From NCBI RefSeq assembly GCF_012221945.1, contig NZ_CP032549.1, positions 1,984,001 to 2,048,000 of the forward strand: DNA of 64,000 nt, in the 5' to 3' direction. Positions 54,974-62,711 of this stretch are shown in pieces; the stretch's first letter is position 1; each line of letters opens with the position of its first letter. The notes under the pieces are model-generated. The model did not search any database. It worked only from the letters and a program-made list of their open reading frames with translations, and had not been told where the DNA came from. This stretch comes from Glutamicibacter mishrai (GTDB lineage: Bacteria; Actinomycetota; Actinomycetes; Actinomycetales; Micrococcaceae). The translations under genes were made by a program, and so were the position numbers.

Positions 54974-55950
54974 GACTCGGTTCCTTGCTTTGGAGTAAGT
55001 TCGCGGACGGTGACGGCGTCAACGGTGAGATCGGATTGGGTCGGGATGGTGGAGCCTGGCAGCTGCGTGGCGGCAGCCCCGTAGGCGACGGCGTTTTTCA
55101 GCCGTTCAGGGGCGCTGGCCCCTGCAACATCTGCCAGCAGGTAGCCGGCCAGCGACGAGTCGCCGGCCCCCACCGTGCTGCGCGGGGTGATCGGGGTGTG
55201 CGATCCGTGCCAGACGCCATCCTCGGTGACCAGCAGGGCGCCCTTGGCGCCCAGGGTGGCCAGGACTGCGCCGATGCCCTTGGCCAAAAGCTTTTGCGAG
55301 CATTCGGTGGCCAGCTCTACCGAGCCTTCCAGCGCTTCCTCGTCGCAGCCGCCGACCAGTTCGGCCAGTTCTTCGGCGTTGGGCTTGATTAGATCCGGGA
55401 TGTGCTGCGCGCTGTGGGCGAAGAGCTCGATCAGCGGAGCGCCAGAGGTGTCCACCGCGATCTTCGGGCACTTCTCGCCCAGCTCGGCACGAAGCCGAGC
55501 GGTTAGCTGCGCGTAGAAGTCGGCGGGGACTCCCGGCGGCAGCGACCCGGCCAGCACCAGCCAGTTGGCTTCGGCGGCTGCCCCGGCGACCAGTGCGCTG
55601 AGCTCGGCGAGCTGGCCGGCGTCCAGGCTCGGGCCTGGCTCGTTGATCTTGGTGGTGGTTCCATCGGGATCGGTCAGCGTGATGTTGGTGCGCAGCGGTT
55701 CGGTGATCGACAGGGTGCGGTGCGCCAGCTTGTCGCTGGACAGCGCGGTGATCAGCGGGTCGGTGCTGGCCCCGGGCAGTACGGCCAGGGTCGGGACGCC
55801 GGCCGCGGCGATGGCGCGGGAAACGTTCACGCCCTTGCCGGCGGCCTGCACGTGGCTGGCGGTGGCGCGCTGTACTGCGCCGTGGGAGAGCGGTTCGCCC
55901 AGTTCAATGGTTTTATCCAGTGCCGGGTTGACGGTCAGGGTCACAATCAT
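54970..55950 (-). CDS. fruK: 1-phosphofructokinase
   Basis: 326 aa, PfkB/ribokinase-family kinase. It converts fructose 1-phosphate from FruA into fructose 1,6-bisphosphate. N-terminal TVNPALDKTIEL is typical of the LacC/FruK subgroup; HVQAAGKGVNVSRAIA binds substrate, and TVGAGDSSLAGYL near the C-terminus contains the catalytic Asp and anion hole. Translation is coupled to fruR upstream and fruA downstream by 4-base overlaps. Confidence 0.95.
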   Translation of the reverse strand: MIVTLTVNPALDKTIELGEPLSHGAVQRATASHVQAAGKGVNVSRAIAAAGVPTLAVLPGASTDPLITALSSDKLAHRTLSITEPLRTNITLTDPDGTTTKINEPGPSLDAGQLAELSALVAGAAAEANWLVLAGSLPPGVPADFYAQLTARLRAELGEKCPKIAVDTSGAPLIELFAHSAQHIPDLIKPNAEELAELVGGCDEEALEGSVELATECSQKLLAKGIGAVLATLGAKGALLVTEDGVWHGSHTPITPRSTVGAGDSSLAGYLLADVAGASAPERLKNAVAYGAAATQLPGSTIPTQSDLTVDAVTVRELTPKQGTES

Positions 55951-56723
55951 GCGATCACCACTTCTACATCTGCGGCTTCCAAGGCGGCGGCGAGTTCCTC
56001 GCCGGGCTGCTGATCGGTGACCAGCGTGTCAATGGAATCCAGGCGGGCGAAGCAGACCAGGGTTTCCTGGTCGAACTTGGAGCTGTCGGCCAGCAGGACC
56101 ACGCGGCGTGCGCTGGTGACCAGTGCGCGCTTCACGGCCGCTTCCAGCGGATCGGGGGTGCTCAATCCGAAGCCTGCGTGCAGGCCGTTGGTGCCGATGA
56201 AGGCGATGTCCGCGCGGTGCCGCGAGTATTCCTCGACGGTCTGCGCTCCGGAGGTCGCGCCGGTCAGTCCGCGCACGCGTCCGCCGATGAGCTCTAGGAT
56301 GCCTGACTGGCTCTGCACCAGAACCGAGGCGATGGGCAGTGCGTGGGTGATGACGACCAAACCGGCGTTGGCGTTGGTGCGCAGCATGCGTTCTGCGAGG
56401 AATTCGGTGGTGGTGCCGGCATCGATGATGACCGAGGCATCCGAGACCGGCAGCAGGCTCAGGGCGCGCTGGGCGATGCGGGATTTCGCGTCGGCGTGGA
56501 TTGCGGTGCGCACCAGGTGGCTTTCCTCGCGGGTGCTGGCCTCGGTGGTGGTGACCGCTCCGCCGTGGACGCGGCGCAAGAAGTTCTCTGATTCGAGTTG
56601 GGCGAGGTCGCGGCGGACCGTTTCCCGGGTGATTTCAAAGCGTTCGGCGAGTTGCGCGACGGAAACTTTTCCGTCCGATTCGAGCTGCTCGACGATCAGC
56701 CGGTGTCGTTCTTCGGCGAACAT
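55947..56723 (-). CDS. fruR: DeoR-family regulator of the fructose operon
   Basis: 258 aa. The N-terminal DeoR helix-turn-helix is FAEERHRLIVEQLESDGKVS followed by VAQLAERFEITRETVRRDLA. The C-terminal sugar-phosphate sensor domain contains VIIDAGTTTEFLAERM and ADIAFIGTNGLHAGFGLSTPD. It is the first gene of fruR-fruK-fruA-ptsI-ptsH, so it should control its own operon, with fructose 1-phosphate or 1,6-bisphosphate as the likely effector. Confidence 0.94.
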   Translation of the reverse strand: MFAEERHRLIVEQLESDGKVSVAQLAERFEITRETVRRDLAQLESENFLRRVHGGAVTTTEASTREESHLVRTAIHADAKSRIAQRALSLLPVSDASVIIDAGTTTEFLAERMLRTNANAGLVVITHALPIASVLVQSQSGILELIGGRVRGLTGATSGAQTVEEYSRHRADIAFIGTNGLHAGFGLSTPDPLEAAVKRALVTSARRVVLLADSSKFDQETLVCFARLDSIDTLVTDQQPGEELAAALEAADVEVVIA

Positions 56724-56779
56724 TTTCTGCCTCCGGGATTCCTCATGACCTGCACCACATGAATCTGTGTTTCCATGAC

Positions 56780-56807
56780 TTTATGCCCGAATGCGTGGGA
56801 ACGTCAA
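56780..56807 (-). promoter_or_regulatory. Candidate promoter of the fru-pts operon
   Basis: On the minus strand TTGACG (56807-56802) is followed after 16 bases by CATAAA (56785-56780), close to sigma-70-type spacing and 57 bases upstream of the fruR start. A/T-rich DNA lies further upstream. Confidence 0.55.
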
Positions 56808-57063
56808 GTGAAATGTGAGGGAAATTTAACGAACCGGACATTTGAAAGTGGTTATAGTTGGCATTTTGCCGTATGAGATGCCTGTGGGCCGCAAAAATCG
56901 GCCTGGAAACTTTGATCAATCAAGTCTGGGTCCGCGGTTTGTGCAGGTCCTGGCATTCGGGATCCGATGCCGCGGGTTCACTCTTGCCGACTAATCTGAG
57001 CTTCTTTCAAGTGACCACGTATACCTCTTGAGTTCTAGAACGTATGGGTAGCAAAATCTTGAT
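56808..57063. other. Intergenic region between fruR and the toxin remnant
   Basis: With 56724-56807 this gives 340 bases without a supported gene. Besides the fru promoter it contains a perfect 10-base palindrome GTTCTAGAAC at 57032-57041, about 22 bases before the toxin remnant's ATG, a plausible antitoxin operator. Confidence 0.45.
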
Positions 57064-57332
57064 ATGTGGGAGATTGATGTCGAGATCATCGAAGGCTGGC
57101 TCATGTCGTTTGATGAACAGTCGTAGGCTCACGTGATTCTGCGCTGAGGCTCCCGGGTCCCAGAAGGATTCGCATCTAATTCGCAGATGAGCCCGCAGGG
57201 CACGCCAACTTATTGGTGGCTGGTGATAAGCGCGGACACTGGGAGAACTGGTACCGAGAAAACATTCCTGTCGCGGATTATTTGTACGAAGCTCATTTAG
57301 AACAGCTACAGAAAGGCGGACGCAATGACTAA
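57064..57332 (+). pseudogene. Degenerate RelE/HigB-type toxin
   Basis: The ATG at 57064 opens with MWEIDVEIIEGWL, the typical start of this toxin family, but the frame hits TAG at 57124 and TGA at 57145. Its continuation is in another frame: a short LRLPGPRRIRI piece, a TAA at 57177, then the intact family C-terminus (LLVAGDKRGHWENWYRENIP followed by VADYLYEAHLEQL), ending at a TAA at 57330-57332. About 40-45 central residues that normally contain the GSRxxNMKELR core appear deleted. Two nonsense codons, a frameshift and the internal deletion make it inactive. The end overlaps the antitoxin start by eight bases, the usual toxin-antitoxin layout. Confidence 0.85.
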
Positions 57333-57630
57333 GAATCTCGAAGAGCTACTGGCGCAAAGGCCTGTGAACGAACAGCTCGCATCAATATTTGAGAATCAAT
57401 TGCGCGCCGAAATCCGCGCCTATCGTCCCAGGGAGTTGCGTGAAAAATCAGAACTCACGCAGACCGCGATGGCTAAGGTCCTGGACGTCAGCCAGAAACG
57501 AGTCTCCAACATCGAGCACGGCGCGGTTGAGCGGGCACAAGTTGATACTTTGCGCAGGTACGTTGAAGCGCTCGGTGGGACGTTGCTCGTGGAAGCGAAA
57601 TTCGGCGATGAAACTTATCGGATCGCCTAG
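57325..57630 (+). CDS. XRE-family antitoxin (HigA type)
   Basis: 101 aa. An N-terminal helical part that normally wraps the toxin (NLEELLAQRPVNEQLASIFE) is followed by an XRE helix-turn-helix (LREKSELTQTAMAKVLDVSQ, then KRVSNIEHGAVERAQVDTL) and a C-terminal strand segment (GGTLLVEAKFGDETYRIA). It is complete and has a normal ribosome-binding site (GAAAGGCGG) inside the toxin remnant. With its toxin broken it may persist as a free regulator or as an anti-addiction remnant (inference). Confidence 0.88.
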   Translation: MTKNLEELLAQRPVNEQLASIFENQLRAEIRAYRPRELREKSELTQTAMAKVLDVSQKRVSNIEHGAVERAQVDTLRRYVEALGGTLLVEAKFGDETYRIA

Positions 57631-57651
57631 AGCTGGACTGTAAAAGACAGC

Positions 57652-57698
57652 TAATGCCGGTGCCGGGCAACCAAATAAGTTGCCCGGCGCCGGCATTA
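57652..57698. terminator. Bidirectional terminator
   Basis: A 20-bp stem (57652-57671 with 57679-57698, one G/G-type mismatch at most) encloses a 7-base loop between the antitoxin gene and the convergent CoA-binding gene. Confidence 0.85.
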
Positions 57699-57713
57699 GA
57701 TCATCAGGACTGG

Positions 57714-58208
57714 TTAGGCGAGCACCTGGCGCTTGGAAGAAATCACGCCCGTATTAAAACCGGCCAGGCGCAGTCCGCCGTGGAAACGGGCGTGCTCGAT
57801 CTTGACGCAACGATCCATCACGACGTTCAGGCCGGCTGCTTCCGCTCGGCGTGCCACGTCTTCATGCCATGAACCTAGCTGGAGCCACAGGGTCTTCGCG
57901 CCCACAGCCAAGGCCTCGTCCAAAACCGAGGGCAGGTCATCGTGCTTGCGGAAGACCTCCACCAGGTCCGGGGTCTCTGGCAGATCTGCCAGAGACTTGT
58001 AGACCGGCTGGCCCAAGATCTCATCCAGTACCGGGTTGATGAAGTACACCTTGTACTTGGACGAAGACAGCAGGTAGGTCGCGACGAAGTAGCTGGCACG
58101 CGAGGGCTTGTTCGATGCGCCCACGATGGCAATGGTCTTGGTGTCGCGCAGGATGCCCAGACGCTCGGCTGCGCCCGGACCTTCCCAGGTGCGTTCGGTG
58201 GTGCTCAT
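57714..58208 (-). CDS. CoA-binding domain protein (YccU-like)
   Basis: 164 aa, a single Rossmann-type CoA-binding domain. Features: IAIVGASNKPSRASYFVATY near residue 31, VYFINPVLDEILGQPVYKSL, PDLVEVFRKHDDLP, the turn LWLQLGSWHEDVARRAEAAG and LNVVMDRCVKIEH. Members are assumed to bind coenzyme A, but their cellular role is not settled. Its start codon overlaps the metY stop by one base, so it is translationally coupled to sulfur-amino-acid synthesis and probably under the same riboswitch. Confidence 0.9.
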   Translation of the reverse strand: MSTTERTWEGPGAAERLGILRDTKTIAIVGASNKPSRASYFVATYLLSSSKYKVYFINPVLDEILGQPVYKSLADLPETPDLVEVFRKHDDLPSVLDEALAVGAKTLWLQLGSWHEDVARRAEAAGLNVVMDRCVKIEHARFHGGLRLAGFNTGVISSKRQVLA

Positions 58209-59581
58209 TAGTTAGCTCCCTTCGGTGCGGCAGGAATGGCGCAAGCTGCACCGTCATAGGTTGGTGCCGCGAATTCTTCGGCAGAACCAGCAACGGCTTC
58301 CTGCGAAGCGGTTAGTGCCTGATCCAGATCCCAAAGGATGTCCTCGACATCTTCCAGACCCACCGACAGGCGGATCAGGTCTTCTGGAACGCCGGCGGCA
58401 ACCAGCTGGTCAGCGCTCAGCTGCTGGTGTGTGGTGGACGCTGGGTGCAGCACCAAGGTGCGGGCATCACCGATATTGGCCAGGTGGCTGGCCAGCTGCA
58501 AGGCTTCGATGAACTTGGAGCCGGCTTCGCGCCCGCCCTTCACGCCGAAGCTGAAGACCGAGCCGACTCCCATCGGCAGCAGTTCCTTCGCGTGCGCATG
58601 CTGCGGGTGCGATTCCAGGCCCGCGTAGTTCACGTAGGTGACGCGCGGGTCTGCTTCGAGCCATGCGGCAACCTGCTTGGCATTGGCCAAATGGTTGTCC
58701 ATGCGCTGAGGCAGGGTCTCCAGGCCCTGCAGCAGCTGGAACGCCGACTGGGCTGGCAACGCCGGGCCGAAGTCGCGCAGTTGTTCGCTGCGCAGCTTGG
58801 TCAGGAAGCCGTACTCGCCGAAGTTGGCCCACCAGGAGACATTGCCGTAGCTGGCTACCGGTTCGGTCATGGCGGGGAACTTGCCGTTGCCCCAGTTGAA
58901 CTTGCCGGATTCCACCACTACGCCGCCAAGGGTCGTGCCGTGGCCGCCGATGAACTTGGTTGCCGAGTGGATCACGATATCGGCACCGTGCTCGATCGGC
59001 CGCAAGATATATGGGGGAGTGAGCGTGGAGTCGACGACCAGCGGAATCAGGTGGCGGTGCGCCACCTCGGCCAGGCCCTTGAGGTCGGCGATATCGCCCG
59101 AAGGGTTGGCTACCACTTCGGTGTAGACGGCCTTGGTGTTCTCCTGGATGGCGGCCTCGAAGTCGGCTGGATCATTGGAGTCGATGAAGGTGGTGTTGAT
59201 GCCGAAGCGGCGCAGTGAGACGTCCAGCTGAGTGATGGTTCCGCCGTAGAGCTTGGAGGAGGCCACGATGTGGTCCCCGGCCTGGGCAAGGGCGGCGAAG
59301 GTGACGAACTCGGCGGCCATGCCCGAGCCGGTGGCTACTGCGCCGATGCCGCCTTCCAGGGAAGCCATGCGCTCCTCGAAAGCAGCGACGGTCGGGTTGC
59401 CGATGCGCGAGTAGATGTTGCCGTACTTCTGCAATGCGAAGAGGTTGGCTGCGTCATCGGCATCTTTGAAGACGAATGAGGTGCTCTGATAGATGGGCAC
59501 TGCGCGGGCGCCGTGCTCGGCATCGGGGGTGCCACCGGCGTGCAATGCGCGGGTGCGGAATCCAAACTGATGATCTGCCAT
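58208..59581 (-). CDS. metY: O-acetylhomoserine sulfhydrylase (aminocarboxypropyltransferase)
   Basis: 457 aa, Cys/Met-metabolism PLP-dependent enzyme. It makes homocysteine from O-acetylhomoserine and sulfide. Family marks: FGFRTRALHAGG at the start, YQSTSFVFKDADDAANLF, YSRIGNPTVAAFEERMASLE, VVDSTLTPPYILRPIEHG, and the Schiff-base Lys209 in VIHSATKFIGGHG. AAGGAG lies in the loop of a small CGAC/GTCG hairpin at 59591-59603 just before the start. A SAM-I-clan riboswitch precedes it, in keeping with methionine control. Confidence 0.95.
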   Translation of the reverse strand: MADHQFGFRTRALHAGGTPDAEHGARAVPIYQSTSFVFKDADDAANLFALQKYGNIYSRIGNPTVAAFEERMASLEGGIGAVATGSGMAAEFVTFAALAQAGDHIVASSKLYGGTITQLDVSLRRFGINTTFIDSNDPADFEAAIQENTKAVYTEVVANPSGDIADLKGLAEVAHRHLIPLVVDSTLTPPYILRPIEHGADIVIHSATKFIGGHGTTLGGVVVESGKFNWGNGKFPAMTEPVASYGNVSWWANFGEYGFLTKLRSEQLRDFGPALPAQSAFQLLQGLETLPQRMDNHLANAKQVAAWLEADPRVTYVNYAGLESHPQHAHAKELLPMGVGSVFSFGVKGGREAGSKFIEALQLASHLANIGDARTLVLHPASTTHQQLSADQLVAAGVPEDLIRLSVGLEDVEDILWDLDQALTASQEAVAGSAEEFAAPTYDGAACAIPAAPKGAN

Positions 59582-59671
59582 GATGGCTTACGACTCCTTG
59601 TCGATTGGGTTTTCGCGATTCACCGCTAGGCGGTGGCGCGATCGAGGCAGGAATCCCGGAATCAATGTCGC

Positions 59672-59704
59672 TTCCTGTTTTTGCTTAAACAGGAAAAGCG
59701 GCTG
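59672..59704 (-). promoter_or_regulatory. Expression-platform segment of the SAM riboswitch
   Basis: On the minus strand CAGCCGCT (59704-59697) can pair with AGCGGCTG in the aptamer's P2 (59784-59777). It also overlaps the base of a hairpin TTCCTGTTT/AAACAGGAA (59695-59687 with 59680-59672). The two pairings are mutually exclusive, as expected of a switch. The hairpin lacks a U-run. Confidence 0.6.
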
Positions 59705-59791
59705 CATCGTTTCTGGCGGTAGCACCGTAACCACCGGATGTGGCAGGTTGCTGCGGCTTCATCGAACCAGATCTCTCAGCCGCTCGGGATG
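59705..59791 (-). promoter_or_regulatory. SAM-I-clan riboswitch aptamer
   Basis: On the minus strand the order of conserved parts matches the S-box aptamer: CATCCCGAG (P1 5' side), GCGGCT with AGCCGC as P2, the kink-turn segment GAGAGATCTGGTTCGATGA, GCAGCAACC, a short P3 (CCAC/GTGG), GGTGCTAC, and CCAGAAACGATG closing P1. Between GGTGCTAC and the P1 3' strand there is no room for the usual P4 hairpin, so it may belong to the SAM-I/IV variant group. It senses S-adenosylmethionine to lower metY expression. Confidence 0.82.
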
Positions 59792-59906
59792 GTGTAATAA
59801 TCTTCGCAACATGACCGTTCGTGACCTAACTATGAGTCGTAACGTTGCGTATTGGACGTAATATCGGAGATTCTTCGATATCCATGCTCGCCGGTACGCT
59901 GGACTC

Positions 59907-60467
59907 ATGGATACTGCGCTGGTGTTGATCAGACACGGACTGACCGATTGGAATCTGGCTGGCCGCCTTCAAGGGCGTACCGACATTCCACTGAATGACA
60001 CCGGACGCGGACAAGCCCGCGGTGTCGGCCGCGAATTGGTAGGCCAGGGCTTCTCCTTGATCCTCGCTTCCCCTCTGGGCCGGGCCCAGGAAACCGCCGC
60101 ATTGATTGCCGAGGAATTAAACGCAGAAACCGGCCAGCCGGTCCCGGATCTCATCGAACGCGGATTCGGGCCGTTGGAAGGCCGGATCATGGCCGAGGTC
60201 TCCGACGAGGAATCAGTGTCGTTGCAGTCCCAGCTCGAACCCATCGACGATATCCTGCGCCGGGCGATTCCCGCTTTGATTGACCTGTCGGTGGAACATG
60301 CCGGCAAGAAGGTGGCCGTGGTGAGCCATGGCGCAACCATGCGCGCCATCCGCGATGCACTGGCTGGAACCAAGCTGCCACGAGGCGTGGAAAACGGCGA
60401 GATCATCCAGATCAATATCCAACGCCTCAACGAGCTGGCTGAAGAACTCGATTTGGTCAGCTGCTAG
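59907..60467 (+). CDS. Histidine phosphatase family protein (phosphoglycerate mutase-like)
   Basis: 186 aa. The phosphohistidine motif LIRHGLTDWN has Arg9-His10-Gly11; the second catalytic His is in VVSHGATMRAIRDALAG. ASPLGRAQETAALIAEE gives the conserved Arg and Glu region. The length fits small cofactor-independent acid-type phosphatases such as CobC/GpmB-like proteins. The substrate is not known. It is monocistronic, opposite in direction to metY. Confidence 0.92.
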   Translation: MDTALVLIRHGLTDWNLAGRLQGRTDIPLNDTGRGQARGVGRELVGQGFSLILASPLGRAQETAALIAEELNAETGQPVPDLIERGFGPLEGRIMAEVSDEESVSLQSQLEPIDDILRRAIPALIDLSVEHAGKKVAVVSHGATMRAIRDALAGTKLPRGVENGEIIQINIQRLNELAEELDLVSC

Positions 60468-60562
60468 GACCTGGAAGTTTTCTTCTCCGGAACCTCACAC
60501 TTTTGCAGCGCACTGCGTTTACATGGTGAAAGCCCGTCAAGGCGCCAAACTTCAGGAGAGCC

Positions 60563-61060
60563 ATGCAAGTACCCTTTGAGCGGATAGTCCAGGATTATGG
60601 GCTGAACGTATTACGGGTTTGCCGTGCCTTGCTTGATGAGCACCGCGCCCAGGACGCCTGGTCCGAGACCTTCCTTTCCGCGCTCAAGGCCTATCCGCAG
60701 CTGGCGGATGATGCCAATGTCCTCGCCTGGCTGGTGCGTATCGCGCGCAACAAGGCCATCGATGAACTGCGCAGGAACAAGCCGGAGATCCTTGACGATC
60801 ACCAGCAATGGGACCACGCTGACGGCCAACCGGATCTTGGGCTGGAGCTGGAGAACCTCCAGCTCTGGCAAGAGGTTGCCCAATTGCCCCAGAAACAACG
60901 GCTGGTAGTCGGGTACAGGTATCTCGGCGGGTTGAGCTATGCGCATATAGCCCATCTGGTTTCCGGGACTGAGGCCGCGGCTCGGCGTGCAGGCAGCGAC
61001 GGGATCAAGAACCTTCGCCGGATACTCGGCGACGACACACTGTGGCAGGAGCAGTCATGA
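60563..61060 (+). CDS. RNA polymerase sigma factor (ECF type)
   Basis: 165 aa. Region 2 spans ~10-80 (QDAWSETFLSALKAYPQLAD, LAWLVRIARNKAIDELRRNK) and region 4 ~110-158 (LPQKQRLVVGYRYLGGLSYA, then HIAHLVSGTEAAARRAGSDG, KNLRRIL), with no extra domains. Instead of an anti-sigma gene it is followed, with a 4-base overlap, by an O6-alkylguanine-DNA methyltransferase gene. This suggests a role in the response to alkylation damage, which is inference from position. Confidence 0.9.
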   Translation: MQVPFERIVQDYGLNVLRVCRALLDEHRAQDAWSETFLSALKAYPQLADDANVLAWLVRIARNKAIDELRRNKPEILDDHQQWDHADGQPDLGLELENLQLWQEVAQLPQKQRLVVGYRYLGGLSYAHIAHLVSGTEAAARRAGSDGIKNLRRILGDDTLWQEQS

Positions 61061-61686
61061 CTGACTCAAGAATCAACCCAACCGCAACCGGAGAAGAAAC
61101 CGCGCTTTTGGAAAAACTGGGCAATGAACTTCGGGCCAAGGCGCAGGCCGAGGAACTGCTCGACGTTTCCTACCGCATCGTTGATAGCCCGGTAGGCTCG
61201 CTGCTTTTGGCCAGCACCACGGCTGGCCTGGTGCGGGTGGCCTTCGAAACCGAAGACCACGACAAGATCCTTGAACTGCTCGCTCAAAAACTCAGCCCGC
61301 GAATCCTCAAGGATCCTTCGCGCCTGGATGCCGTGGCCAGGCAGCTGGACGAGTACTTTGCCGGAACCCGGCACAATTTCGACGTGCCCTTGGACCTCAA
61401 GCTCTCCACTGCCTTCCGCCGCCAGGTTCAGCTGGAGCTGGGCGAGATCGGCTACGGGCATACCTGGAGCTACTCGCAAATGGCCGAGCGCATCGGCAAC
61501 CCGAAGGCCGTACGCGCCGTCGGGTCAGCCTGCGCGACCAATCCGATCCCCATCGTCCTGCCGTGCCACCGGGTGCTGCGCACTGATGGGTCATTAGGCG
61601 GATACCTGGGCGGACTGGAAGCGAAAACAGAATTGCTGAAGCTGGAAAATCCGGACTTCGGTGGTGCGCCGGGCACGCTGTTCTAG
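61057..61686 (+). CDS. ogt: Methylated-DNA-[protein]-cysteine S-methyltransferase
   Basis: 209 aa from the ATG at 61057 (AGGAG upstream). It repairs O6-alkylguanine by a one-time transfer of the alkyl group to an active Cys. The acceptor Cys170 is in IPIVLPCHRVLRTDG; the DNA-binding wing holds the usual TWSYSQMAERIGNPKAVRAV and the C-terminal GGYLGGLEAKTELL. The N-terminal part is about 40 residues longer than E. coli Ogt. It is translationally coupled to the sigma factor. Confidence 0.95.
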   Translation: MTDSRINPTATGEETALLEKLGNELRAKAQAEELLDVSYRIVDSPVGSLLLASTTAGLVRVAFETEDHDKILELLAQKLSPRILKDPSRLDAVARQLDEYFAGTRHNFDVPLDLKLSTAFRRQVQLELGEIGYGHTWSYSQMAERIGNPKAVRAVGSACATNPIPIVLPCHRVLRTDGSLGGYLGGLEAKTELLKLENPDFGGAPGTLF

Positions 61687-61694
61687 AGCCCGGC

Positions 61695-62531
61695 TCAGTT
61701 GTTTTCGCGGATGCGCTTCAGGGAGAGCTGCAGCTGGGCAGCGGTCTGTTCTCCCAAGCCCAGCAGCGGAATCATCGCTTCGGCTTGAAGCAGCAGGTGC
61801 TCCCAGCCGTCGGAATATTCCAGGCCCTGGTCTATGGCCGACTGGATTGTTCCCGTGACGTGCTTGCCGTACACGAAGTCATAGACAAAGGTTCCAGGCG
61901 TGAGCCGGGTTTTGCCCCAAGGCGCTGGGTCTTCTGGATACTTGCCGATGGGTGTGGCATTGATGATCAGCGAGGCTTGCGTGGCTGCTTCGGCAACGTG
62001 CGAGAAATCCACGGTCCTGCCCCGGATTCCCATGCCATTGGCCAGGGACAACAGCTCTGCTGCGACATCCTGGTTTCGGTCCGTGATGGTGACGGTGCCG
62101 ATGCGCCCCTTGAGCGCAACCAGCGCGGCCCGAGCGGCGCCACCTGCGCCGAGCAGCAAAACGTGATCATGGGATTTCGCGGCAAGCCTGTTTTCTACGG
62201 CAATCAGATCAGTGTTGTAGCCGTGGAGCTGATCGTCCTGCCGAATCAACAGGTTTGCTGCGCCGCTGAGGCTGACCTGTTTGGAGCGTTCGTCCGCGAT
62301 GGCCGCGGCCCACTGCTTGTGGGGCATGGTCACGTTGGCGCCAATGACGTCCGCGGCGAGCAATCCGTCATGCACTTCCTGCATTCCGCTTTGCGCAGGT
62401 ACGTCCCAAGTCAGATACTCCCACTTGTTGCCAAGCTCTTTGAATACTGGATTCCAGAGGTCGGGTGACATGGTGTGGGAGGCGTGGGATCCGATGATGA
62501 ATAGTTGTGTTGCGTTGTCCTCGTAACTCAT
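61695..62531 (-). CDS. Shikimate/quinate dehydrogenase family protein
   Basis: 278 aa. N-terminal catalytic domain with the shikimate-binding SHTMSPDLWNPVF, the catalytic Lys in ANVTMPHKQW, and AANLLIRQDDQLHGYNTD; Rossmann domain VLLLGAGGAARAALVALKG and TITDRNQ. TDRNQ at the end of beta-2 lacks the usual Arg pair of NADP-specific AroE, so NAD use is possible. It is likely a second, catabolic-type enzyme rather than the biosynthetic AroE, given the divergent MHS transporter. Function is inferred from family and context. Confidence 0.87.
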   Translation of the reverse strand: MSYEDNATQLFIIGSHASHTMSPDLWNPVFKELGNKWEYLTWDVPAQSGMQEVHDGLLAADVIGANVTMPHKQWAAAIADERSKQVSLSGAANLLIRQDDQLHGYNTDLIAVENRLAAKSHDHVLLLGAGGAARAALVALKGRIGTVTITDRNQDVAAELLSLANGMGIRGRTVDFSHVAEAATQASLIINATPIGKYPEDPAPWGKTRLTPGTFVYDFVYGKHVTGTIQSAIDQGLEYSDGWEHLLLQAEAMIPLLGLGEQTAAQLQLSLKRIRENN

Positions 62532-62711
62532 TGTTGTCCTTCCGAGACGAACTGGTTCAGTGTTGATGACGCAGGCCGTTTAACATCTTGTGACACGCCT
62601 CACCTTTGCTGTACTTTATTCATTGTCGCATATCGCACAGATGTGCGCATTGCGTACAACTGGCATAAGTGCAGGACGTGAATCATCCCCGCTGCTGTGG
62701 AAGGACACCCC

